Below are positions 1-9,208 of a stretch of 64,000 nt of DNA, one piece after another. The position numbers were made by a program, and so were the translations under genes. Below the pieces are notes generated by a model. That model worked only from the letters and a program-made list of their open reading frames with translations. It made no database searches and was not told where the DNA came from. The stretch covers positions 38,985,669 through 39,049,668 of the forward strand of contig CM067373.1 in the NCBI GenBank assembly GCA_034401795.1, in the 5' to 3' direction. Source of the DNA: Chaetoderma sp. LZ-2023a (lineage: Eukaryota; Mollusca; Caudofoveata; Chaetodermatida; Chaetodermatidae). Positions within the stretch are counted from its first letter, which is position 1; each line of letters opens with the position of its first letter.

Positions 1-735
1 AGCAGAGCTTGAAAGAACCTGGATGAACCACTAGCCAGCAGAGCTTGAAATTAATCTGCTTGAACCACTAGCCAGCAGAGCTTGAAATAAACCTGGAAGA
101 ACCACTAGCCAGCAAAGCTTGAAATGAACCTGGATGAACCACTAGCCTGCAGAACTTGAAATTAACCTGGATGACCCACTAGCCAGCAGAATATTATTAG
201 TCACTAGCCAGTAGAGCTTGATATTAGGTCAGGATGAGGCACTAGCCAGTAGAGCTTTAAATTAACCTTGATAAGCCACTAGTCAGTGAGATTTGACATT
301 AACCTGGATGAGCCACTAGTCAGCAGAGCTTGAAATTAACCTTGATGGAACACTAGTCAGCAGAGATTGAAATTAACCTTGATGGAAAACTAGCCGATAG
401 AGCTTTAAATTAACCTTGATAATTTACTAGTCAGTGAGGCTTGACATTAACCTGGATGAGCCACTAGTCAGCAGAGCTTGAAATTAACCTTGATGGAACA
501 CTAGTCAGCAGAGCTTGAAATTAACCTTGATGGAACACTAGTCAGCAGAGCTTGAAATTAACCTTGATGGAACATTAGCCAGTAGAGCTTTAAATTAACC
601 TTGATAAGTCACTAGTCAGTGAGGCTTGACATTAACCTGATTGAATCACTAACCAGCAGAGCATCAAATTAACCTTGATGGACCACTAGGCGAGGCTTGA
701 CATTAACTGGGATGGACCACTAACCAGCAGGACTT
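1..735. repeat. 37-bp minisatellite array
   Basis: About twenty head-to-tail units of roughly 37 bp built on the phrase CACTAGTCAGCAGAGCTTGA followed by AATTAACCTTGATGGAA. The units around 475-575 are nearly identical; those at both ends are more diverged (CTAGCCAG versus CTAGTCAG, GGATGAAC versus TGATGGAA). The array begins at or before the window edge. No coding frame is conserved. Confidence 0.9.
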
Positions 736-1169
736 GTGACAAATTAATTCGGTTATGTCTTTTTGCTATATACACATGCTCAAAATTTAAGCACCACGAA
801 CTTCCTTCAGCCACATGGACAGGCCATCTTGTGCTACGAGAATACCAATAATATCTAATATGTTGTACGCATGCGCGAAGAGAGAGGACGTAGTTTTCAT
901 TTCTCTGTAATAAGATAGTAAAAAACCCATTCTCATAAATATTTAGATCAGAATTATAGCTTATTTGTTATATACAATTGCTAACAGACCCAACAAACAG
1001 GAGAGTATGATCCAATTCACCAGGAAATAATAACGCACCAATTTTTGTGTAAACACATACAACAAAAATAGAATATGGCAGCAACTATGGTGATTACCAT
1101 GACGACGGTGTGGTAAACACAAACCTAGCTAGCATATGCATCACTTGTTAAATACTACTACTGGCAAGG
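736..1169. other. unassigned intergenic DNA
   Basis: AT-rich sequence between the minisatellite and DIRS copy A. I see no open frame of note, no RNA gene and no terminal repeats. It is the left flank of copy A. Confidence 0.5.
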
Positions 1170-1212
1170 AATAAACGAAATCAAGGATTTCTTTTTTCAC
1201 GAGAGAGTTGAT

Positions 1213-1386
1213 ACTTACCTCCCTAATACTTTTGATATTGCTAAATATTGGCTTTCACTCAATAAACACTCAGATTAAAACAGTTAGGTGCCCCTACTGG
1301 GCAGGGAGTCAGAGCGTAGTCTGGCGGATGCCAGCCCCACCACCGCGCATGCGCAGACTAGCACTTCCTCTGACTAATTTATTGGC
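1213..1386. repeat. DIRS A left inverted terminal repeat
   Basis: From ACTTACCTCCCTAATAC to ATTTATTGGC, this is the inverted counterpart of 7994-8168. It contains the palindromic block TGCCCCTACTGGGCA and the palindrome GCGCATGCGC. Confidence 0.9.
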
Positions 1387-1456
1387 TGATACACATGCAA
1401 CTATTAAGAGCCTGAAGACCGAGCCTCTGTGGGGTGGAGAGGCCGGGTCCGTATCT

Positions 1457-1556
1457 AGGGAGGTAAGTATCAACTCTCTCATGAAAAAAGAAATCCTTGA
1501 TTTCGTTTATTTCACATCAAGAGTATACTTACCTCCCTAATACTTTTGATATTGCC
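1457..1556. repeat. DIRS A internal complementary region (ICR)
   Basis: The left half is the reverse complement of the element's left tip; the right half is the reverse complement of its right tip. Together they equal a head-to-tail circle junction, the template that the DIRS replication model requires. The centre (1481-1515) is an imperfect palindrome around GAAATC-CTT-GATTTC. Confidence 0.88.
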
Positions 1557-2083
1557 AGAATTCGACAGTGAATTCGGCGGGAGGGAGGCGAGGTCAAAAG
1601 ACCAGCTCATCCCTATACGCTTTTCTGCGTTTAAGGCACTTAAACTTCTGAAACTGTATGAAAAAACAGTCAGGATTTGACTAACCATCGGATAACACCA
1701 CCGATGTATGAGAGATGACCGAATGTCATATGCGCTCCCCCCCCCCTTCCTGGGAGGAAGAGTCGAATGACCTCAATGTCCTATACGCTCTCTACGTACA
1801 AGTGCCATGTACTACAGGACAGAGACGAAAAAACTCCATTTTCGTATACTCTCAACAATGAACCACATAAATACACAAAACCATCATCATATTAATAACG
1901 GGTAACGTGACAAGACAAACAACAATGGACAACCCATACACAAGACTGACCTTGTTGAAATGGCTGCTGACATCCTCTTCCCATTGGTGAAGAACGATGC
2001 AGTCCCAAAAAAGTGGTTGTTTCCATAAATTAATTGTGAAATATATAAGCAATGAGGAAACCCCATCAAAAATATATGCCGAG

Positions 2084-3150
2084 TTATCTTTTCAAAATCG
2101 ACAAGGCGAGAGGATTAGAGGTGTCACGGAGATAATGGTCTGTAAAACTTGACTCACAGTGCCACTGAGCCACCGACATAATATCATCCACAGGGACCCC
2201 ATTAAATAGGGCCGTGGATGTCACTACGCCGCGGACACTGTGAGCCTTGGCCACGTCAACCTGCTTCCCGGTGGCGGATTTATGACAAAACTGAATGCAT
2301 TCTACAATCCACCTGGAAATGGTGTCCTTAGAAGCCCTGCCATGGGGTTCAATATATGACAACCATAACGCCGACTGGTCGGTGCGCCACTCCGATGTAC
2401 GTTGTTTGTACCGGAGAAGCGTCCGGACGGGACACCATGCTTTAGAATTAGGATCATATCTAGTTAAAGCAGGCAAAACAATAGGTTGACCTGGATATTT
2501 CAACGACTGATTCTTAGCCAAGAAATTAATCCTAGGTAGCAGCTTAAGGCCTTCCCCTGAAACCACAAAACGGTCATCCTCGGCTGATAAGGCATGAATT
2601 TCACTTCTACGCCTAGCCGAGGCCGCAGCAATTAAAACCACAGTCTTCAGTGTTAATAGTTTCATAGAAATGGAACCAAGTGGTTCAAACGGCTTATCAC
2701 CTAGTACTTGAAGCACTAGCGATAAACTCCAAGACGGAATCACAGGGGGATTCCTTGGTCTTAGATTGCCCATGCCTTTAATTAATACATTTAATGTATT
2801 TACTTCATCACTTCCCCTCTTAGCCAAGCAAGGAATAACAGACATTAAAGCTGACTTATAACCAGCAATAGAGTTAGGCTTGAGGCTATAGGCATCATAC
2901 AGGTGACAGAGGAAATCAGCTACTACCTGAATAGATGAATCCATTGGATCAATACATCTTTTTGAGCACCATTCTGCAAATCTGTTGATTTTATAATTAT
3001 ATGCTCTGGAGGTTGCCCCCTCCTGGCTTTGGCCATAAACATGGCTGCTTGCTCAGAAAAGCCCTCCTTAATTCTAGATTCCTTGACAACATCCACGCAG
3101 TCAATCTGAACATTGACGGATTGTTGTGAAGGGCCTTGCCCTGGAAGATA
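2084..3150 (-). pseudogene. DIRS A tyrosine recombinase, frameshifted
   Basis: Tyrosine recombinase (YR) of the lambda-integrase fold that would join the circular DIRS cDNA to the genome. The open part (from 2944) carries the catalytic arginine context ARRRSEIHAL, then AHSVRG (the HxxR box), then QWHCESSFTDHYLRD with the nucleophile tyrosine. The SAM-like N-terminal part (FSEQAAMFMAKARRGSTSRAYNY in other copies) lies upstream in another frame, because one base is missing near 3015 (TTGCCCCC here, TTGACCCCC in copies B and D). All catalytic residues visible in copy E are kept here; only the frame is broken. Confidence 0.88.
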
Positions 3151-5200
3151 ATATCATCCATCAGAGGCAGAGGAACCAGATTGCAGACCAGAAGGTCCAG
3201 CAGATCCGTATACCATGATCGGCTTGGCCAATCCGGGGCGATCAGAAGCACTTGGCATTCCTCTTGTCTGATTTTCTGAAGAATTTTTGGAATCAGGATT
3301 GCTGGAGGGAATGCGTATGCATACATTCTCCCCCAGCTGATAGCTAACGCATCTGTTGCGAAAGCGCTTGGATCCGGAATCGGAGAGACGTACGTCGTCA
3401 TCTTCGCATTCCTCTTCGTTGCGAACAAATCGATGTTGGGTTTCCCCCAATGGTCGAACAGACAATCCGCCACACATTGATTTAGTTGCCATTCCATGGG
3501 TAAAACACTCATCCTTCAGCTCAATGAGTCTGCTAGCAGATTTAACCTTCCCGGAATATGAACTGCTTTCAAGGTAATCTGGTGATCCAGGCACCAACAA
3601 AGCAGTCTCCATGTCATCATACAGAGACTGGGCGACTTCGTTCCGCCCTGGCGGTTTATGTAAGTCACAACTGTTGAGTTGTCTGAACGAATAAGAACAA
3701 TCTTGCCCTGAACTTTCTGTAAGAAATGTTCCAGGCCCAGGACTACTGCTCTTAGCTCCAGTAGATTTATATGTTCCTTTGACTGTTCCGGATTCCACAG
3801 CCCTGATATCATGGATTCTTCCAGGCAAGCCCCCCCAGCCCTCCATCGATGCATCTGTATACACAGTCCCCTGAGGGTGGGGAGGGGTTAGCATAACCCC
3901 CACCAAGAGATTCTCTGTGTCCAACCACCATTGCAGGTGATGAATCAGAGGCGCCAACACTGACACGTTCGAGTCCAGCGAACCTGTACTCTGGGTCCAT
4001 TGTGTCATGAGAAATAACTGGATCGGCCGCCTGCGTAAGGCAGCCTGAGGAATGACTGGTTCCAATGAAACCATCAACCCCAGCATTCTCAAGTAAACCC
4101 GTGCCAGGACATGACGACTGTCGCACACTGACTGAATTAATGAGATGAGTTTCTGAACTCTCTCCTGAGTAGGAAAAACATATCCTGTCTCTAGATCGAA
4201 GAACATCCCCAGGTAAACAAACTTCTGGGATGGAGTCAGCTCTGATTTTTGGAAATTGATCATCCAGCCCAAGTCTGTGAGAGTCTTTAAAACAATCTCC
4301 AGACTGGCCGATAAACTTTCCTGGGTGTGCGCTTTCAACAGCCAGTCGTCTATGTACGTGTGGACTGCTATGCTTCTCCTGCGGAGGTATGCGGTGATCG
4401 CAAGAACCCCACAGGTGAAAACCCGAGGAGCCGTGGAAATTCCGAAGGGTAACACCCTGAATTCCCACTGTCTGCCCTGGAATGCAAATCTCAGGAAGCG
4501 ACGGAAACTCCTGTGTATGGGGATGTGGAAATAAGCGTCCTTCAAATCTATCGACGCTGTCCACATTCCCCTCTCTAACCCCGCCAACACCGAGCGCACA
4601 GTCTCCATCTTGAAACTGGGCGTCTCTATGAACTTGTTCAATGGCTTGAGGTTGAGAATTGGTCTCCACCCTCCGGTGTTTTTTGTTACTAAGAACAGGG
4701 TTGAATAGAAGCCCGGACACCTCTGTGCCGGCTGAATAGCTCCTTTTTGTATGAGGGAATTTATTTCCTCCTCGATACACAACCATTGCTCTGGATCTCT
4801 CGGATTCGGAGTCCAGATCGGCACTAGAGACAGTCGCGATGGCGGGCCTGTCATCCAATCGGGATGATACCCGACTGAAAGCCATCGCAAGACTAAACGG
4901 TCCTGAGTTAACCGTTCCCACTCTTGCATGTGGTCGGCTAGCCGGCCTCCCACCGGTCCACCTAGGGATAGAGGTGGACATAAGAAGTGCAAGAGCGGCA
5001 CTGTCTCCTTTGCCAGAAACACCGGCGCGGTTCTCACCGTGGTAACCGTCCCATCAGGAACGATTACCCCGCCCATATCCTCGCGCGCCACGACCAGCAC
5101 CGCGCGCACCTCGGTGCGTGGGCGGCTGCCTGGCTGACTGCGCCTGAGGAGCCTGCGCCCCCCTCGCTGCTGGCCGAATCGCACGCGGCCGAGGCCGACG
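2997..5200 (-). pseudogene. DIRS A reverse transcriptase/RNase H/methyltransferase-like, broken
   Basis: Polyprotein that would copy element RNA into DNA. The RT part is intact, with DLKDAYFHIPI and YIDDWLL (YxDD). One extra C in the run at 3830-3836 (seven C here, CTCCCC in copies B and D) shifts the frame at the start of RNase H. The RNase H residues then continue in 3516-3854. A TGA at 3516-3518 replaces an arginine codon present in copy B, just after LLADSLS. The methyltransferase-like tail (IDLFAT..., DALAISW, YAFPPAILIPKIL) runs at 2997-3512. So one frameshift and one nonsense codon inactivate this gene. Confidence 0.9.
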
Positions 5201-7084
5201 CTGCGATGGTGGTTGGCCTCTGACCTGGCCACCACCACCTCGAGCCTGCAGGGGACGATACGCAGGGGGTGCGGCGCGAACGTTAGCACGACGAAGCACC
5301 TCAAACTGCTCGCGCAGCGCCCTCTGGTTATTGACCAGAGTAACCGTCTCCTGGAGGTGCCTACATCCCTCACCTCCAAAGAGACCAGGACCTGTCATAG
5401 GCGTATGGAGTAGCCTATTGTACAGGTCCTGGGACGGGCACAGATTGTCCAAGGCAAATGTGCGCCTTGCCCAGACACTCCTGGTCACCGCCCGCGTCAT
5501 ACAGTCCAGAGCCAGGTTGATACCATCCTGGATGGCTCGCTGGACTGTGACCGGACTTGGCTGGCGTGATGCGGATGCTGTTACTACCCCTTGTAACAGC
5601 TGGGAGACGTGGGACAGAGCGGCAATCGAAGCCCTCCCACTCTCCTCCGCATCACGCAACGCGGTATTTGCTGAACGCAATGCGTTCGAACACAAGACTC
5701 CCGTGTCAGAACGGGAGCCTGGCCGCGCATCCTCACCTAAAGCTGCGCAGTCATCCACGCTCGGCTTAGGTACCACACCGTACCGCTGGTAATCCAGGGG
5801 CACGATGCGGCAACGCCTGGCCACCTCGCGCGGGGCCTTAGCGAGACGTCCACTCGACTTAATGGACGTCTCCGCCGCCTCGAACATGTCGAAGGCATAG
5901 CGTTAGCAGTAGGCTTACCAGCTAACCACGGCCTGTGATCACGCTGGCTAGCCGACTGCTCCACGGGCAGATCTGGTCTAACACTCACCAACCACTGGCA
6001 AGTGTCAGACCAATCCTCCTCCGTGGCTAGCTGTGAGCGCTCTACAAGACGGGGGCCTTCATCTTCCTCCTGAGCGCAAGCAACAGAGCTTGACGGCGGA
6101 TACGCTGATATCCCTGGCAAGCCAGGGAGAGCATGCGGGCCTGATAACACCGGCATGCTAATCTCACTGGCTTGACCAGGAGCAGGCGCCGCGGTAGAGC
6201 GCGGGGCATATACCGCCCCACCACGGCCCCGGCCAGCACCAGCGACACTCTCGGCAAGCCGAGGTATGCGGTAACGCTGGCCCTCAGCGCCCAGGGCCAC
6301 AGTCTGAACCGTGGATTCTACCCCTGGGAGAGTAGAACCGTGGAATAAGTCGCCTGTATTCCCTGCGAGGGGTGCACCGGCGTCATAATCCATGGCCACG
6401 TCCTCAGACGGCGACCCCAACAGGTAATCCTCATCCTCCTGGCCAGACAGATTAGACTCCGGGTCAGCAAAGAGAGCTAACCCGGACTGGCCAGGGAAGG
6501 TGCCATACGAGGTACTGGCACCTGCGGCGTGCGGATACCCCTGGACTGATAAGCAGCCCGCGGGTTCCAGCGACAACCGTCCACGGTCCCTATTCGGCGC
6601 GGCACTAAGCCTGCTGCCAGGGTCGTGGAACGCCCCCTCTAATGGCGCCACCTCTGAATCTTCGAACAACGGAAGCGTACTAATGAAAGGTGATTCAGAG
6701 GTGGGGATTACCTGCTCCGAAGCAGATGATGAGGCCAGCAAAGGATTTGGTCCAGGAAGCATGCCACGAAGCAACTCTGGAACCAAATCCTTTATTGTCC
6801 TCCTCATCTCTCCCAACATCTCGGTCCGGAAGGCCTCCATGTCCACCGCGGACGAGGCCTTCCTCTTACCCTTCTTACTCACAACCTCTCTTTTCTGCTT
6901 CTTCTTGTCCTCCTCCACCACCTTGTCCTTCGCCTGCAAGCACAAGAATTTGGACATTAGCTCGCCCCCCCCAGTGCTTACATATCTCGCAATTAAGCAA
7001 GGGACCACAGGGGCTACACTGATAACAGAGATGAGGCAAAAACTTGTCCTTCAAAAATCGTCCACAGGACGCACAACCAGGTCT
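5054..7084 (-). pseudogene. DIRS A gag, second exon, frameshifted
   Basis: Gag-like structural protein. The N-terminal cysteine cluster lies just after the splice acceptor at 7085-7087 (TTTCAG on the minus strand). It is followed by a lysine-rich stretch, a helix (AFRTEMLGEMRRTIKDLVPELLRGM) and an arginine/glycine-rich C-terminus that would bind nucleic acid. Two lesions are seen by comparison with copy B: eight G instead of seven near 6965, and a 25-nt deletion at about 5890 (GAACATGTC joined directly to GAAGGCATAG). The two surviving frames are 5737-7008 and 5054-5887. Confidence 0.85.
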
Positions 7085-7850
7085 CTGAAACAGGGCAAAG
7101 GACGAGGAGTACCAGCAATCTAGTTAAGCTCAGAAACTCACCAACTCAAGAGAAGGAAATGATCATAAAGATCAATATTAAACAGATAACCAGCTTCGGA
7201 CAACTTTAATTTTTAATAAAGAGCAAGGCTGATTATGACGTCATTAATCCTATGACAGGAAAAAATCGATCCCCAACAAACATCCAAGTGCAAGGACGAA
7301 TTGTATCTCTAACCAGAACATGTGCAGAATGGACATTTCGACTACACAACCATCATATATATACTGATAACAATGGCAAATACTGTTAATTATCTCCCTT
7401 TCCTCTAAATAATTAACATCACCTCATATCAATAATTAGATACCTGACACCTTGTATAGACAAACCATCCAACGTGATGAACTGGAGCACTCCACCAACT
7501 GAACGGCTCTTAACTCTCTCCACCTCTAGGGGTAGGAATTGGATCAAGAGGGCAAAGTGAGAAGACCTTTATACTAGGCCTCCGACTCACTGGACATAAA
7601 ATTTTTGGTTAGATAACCTAACAGTATTAGTAGGAAATGGAACCATGGTGGAGAGAAACAACCTCTCTGCTGATGTGATGTCCATTACATGTCGTTACAC
7701 AAACCTGTGGACATAAACACAAAGAGAGATTAGTATGATATAGCACCTGGTTGAAATAAACCAACTAAACAAGGCGCCTATCACGGTAAGCGCGAGTCCC
7801 GGAAACACATTACACCGGGGACAAAACTCGCTAATTTTACTAGAAGTCAC
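7085..7850 (-). other. DIRS A gag intron (predicted)
   Basis: 766 nt with donor CAG|GTGACTTC at 7851/7850 and acceptor CCCTGTTTCAG|AGACC at 7085/7084 on the minus strand. It has a pyrimidine-rich tract and CTTAAC upstream as a possible branch site. The same borders appear in copies B, C and D. Confidence 0.75.
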
Positions 7851-7901
7851 CTGATTTAAAGGTCCTGGGCCCTCCTCTGGCGAAGTCATCCTTCCTGCCA
7901 T
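7851..7901 (-). CDS. DIRS A gag leader exon (17 codons)
   Basis: ATG at 7901 followed by 17 codons (MAGRMTSPEEGPGPLNQ) ending in CAG exactly at a GTGACT donor. The exon length of 51 nt and the pattern SP-E-G-P/S-x-x-Q are shared with copies B, C and D, so this is very probably the true start of gag. It lies about 285 nt from the right end of the element. Confidence 0.75.
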
Positions 7902-7993
7902 CTTTATCAGGGATAAACACTTCCAAATTTTCACAAAAACACTAAGAATTGAGCCAAGAAAAGCACTAGCACAAAAACATGTGTAGACTCTCT

Positions 7994-8168
7994 GCCAATA
8001 AATTAGCAAAGAGGAAGTGCTAGTCTGCGCATGCGCGGTGGTGGGGCTGGCATCCGCCAGACTACGCTCTGACTCCTTGCCCAGTAGGGGCACCTACGTG
8101 TTTTAATCTGAGTGTTTATTGAGTGAAAGCCAATATTTAGCAATATCAAAAGTATTAGGGAGGTAAGT
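7994..8168. repeat. DIRS A right inverted terminal repeat
   Basis: Inverted match of 1213-1386 at the 5' end of the minus-strand element, so it probably contains the promoter. It carries TGCGCATGCGCG (8026-8037), which fits the NRF-1/Ewg recognition pattern. Confidence 0.88.
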
Positions 8169-8185
8169 ATACTCTTGATGTGAAA

Positions 8186-8291
8186 AAGGTCTGTATGAGC
8201 TTTGTCATTACTTCTAATATCATTTCACTGCTACTGTAGATTCTATTGATTGGTACTGCGCAATGCCGTTCAATTATGGCACCGGGTGATT
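8186..8291. other. 106-bp spacer between DIRS A and B
   Basis: Unique-looking DNA separating two same-orientation DIRS copies. It has no ORF or repeat structure that I can see. Confidence 0.6.
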
Positions 8292-8332
8292 TAAACGAAA
8301 TCTAGGATTTCTTTTTTCACGAGAGAGTTGAT

Positions 8333-8507
8333 ACTTACCTCCCTAATACTTTTGATATTGCTAAATATTGGCTTTCACTCAATAAACACTCAGATTTAAA
8401 ACAGTTAGGTGCCCCTACTGGGCAGGGAGTCAGAGCGTAGTCTGGCGGATGCCAGCCCCACCACCGCGCATGCGCAGACTAGCACTCCCTCTGACTAGAT
8501 TATTGGC
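8333..8507. repeat. DIRS B left inverted terminal repeat
   Basis: Inverted match of 15144-15319, with the same internal palindromes as in copy A. Confidence 0.9.
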
Positions 8508-8576
8508 TGACACACATGCAACTATTAAGAGCCTGAAGACCGAGCCTCTGTGGGGTGGAGAGGCCGGGTCCGTATC

Positions 8577-8677
8577 TAGGGAGGTAAGTATCAACTCTCT
8601 CGTGAAAAAAGAAATCCTAGATTTCGTTTATTTCACTTCAAGAGTATACTTACCTCCCTAATACTTTTGATATTGCC
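8577..8677. repeat. DIRS B internal complementary region
   Basis: Complement of the two element tips in circle-junction order. The central imperfect palindrome is at 8602-8636: left arm GTGAAAAAAGAAATC, centre CTA, right arm GATTTCGTTTATTTCAC. Confidence 0.9.
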
Positions 8678-9208
8678 AGAATTCGAAAGTGAATCTGGCG
8701 GGAGGGAGGCGAGGTCAAAAGACCAGCTCATCCCTATACGCTTTTCTGCGTTTAAGGCACTTAAACTTCTGAAACTGTAAGAAAAAACAGTCAGGATTTG
8801 ACTAACCATCGGATAACACCACCGATGTATGAGAGATGACCGAATGTCATATGCGCTCCCCCCCCCTCCTTCCTGGGAGGAAGAGTCGACTGACCTCAAT
8901 GTCCTATACGCTCTCTACGTACAAGTGCCATGTACTACAGGACAGAGACGAAAAAACTCCATTTTCGTAACTCTCAACAATGAACCACACAAATACACAA
9001 ACCATCACCATATTAATAACGGGTAATCGTGACAATACAATCAACAACGGACAACACATGAACAAGACTGAGCTTGTTGAAAATGGCTGCTGACATCATC
9101 TTCCCCTTGGCAAAGACTGATGCAGGCCCAAAAAGTGGGTGTTTCCATAAATTAATTGTGAAATATATAAGTAATGAGGAAAAACCTCCTCAAAAAATAT
9201 AAACCGAT
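8678..9208. other. DIRS B 3' noncoding region
   Basis: About 530 bp between the ICR and the YR stop codon, with a C-rich run near 8860. No ORF is conserved between copies. The same region exists in copies A, C, D and E. Confidence 0.6.

Larger units (their letters stand above)
1170..8185 (-). mobile_element. DIRS1-type retrotransposon, copy A (decayed)
   Basis: A 7.0-kb element read on the minus strand. It has inverted terminal repeats (1213-1386 and 7994-8168), an internal complementary region at 1457-1556, a leader exon, gag, RT/RNase H and a tyrosine recombinase, which is the layout of DIRS1-group elements. The right end is GTGAAA and the left end is AATAAACGAAATC. There is no target-site duplication, as expected for a recombinase-integrated element. 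Copy A carries several frameshifts and a nonsense codon, so it is not autonomous, but it is still close in sequence to copy B. Confidence 0.93.

Noticed and set aside
1-735. CRISPR-like array
   Set aside because: Units are contiguous 37-bp tandem repeats without unique spacers, in a eukaryotic context.
1208-1540. 110-codon ORF at the left of DIRS A (and the matching ones in B and C)
   Set aside because: It lies within ITR and ICR sequence and is open only because of the repeat composition; it is not conserved as protein in D and E.
8186-8291. The A-B spacer as a target-site duplication or solo ITR
   Set aside because: It matches neither element end and does not recur at the outer flanks of A or B.
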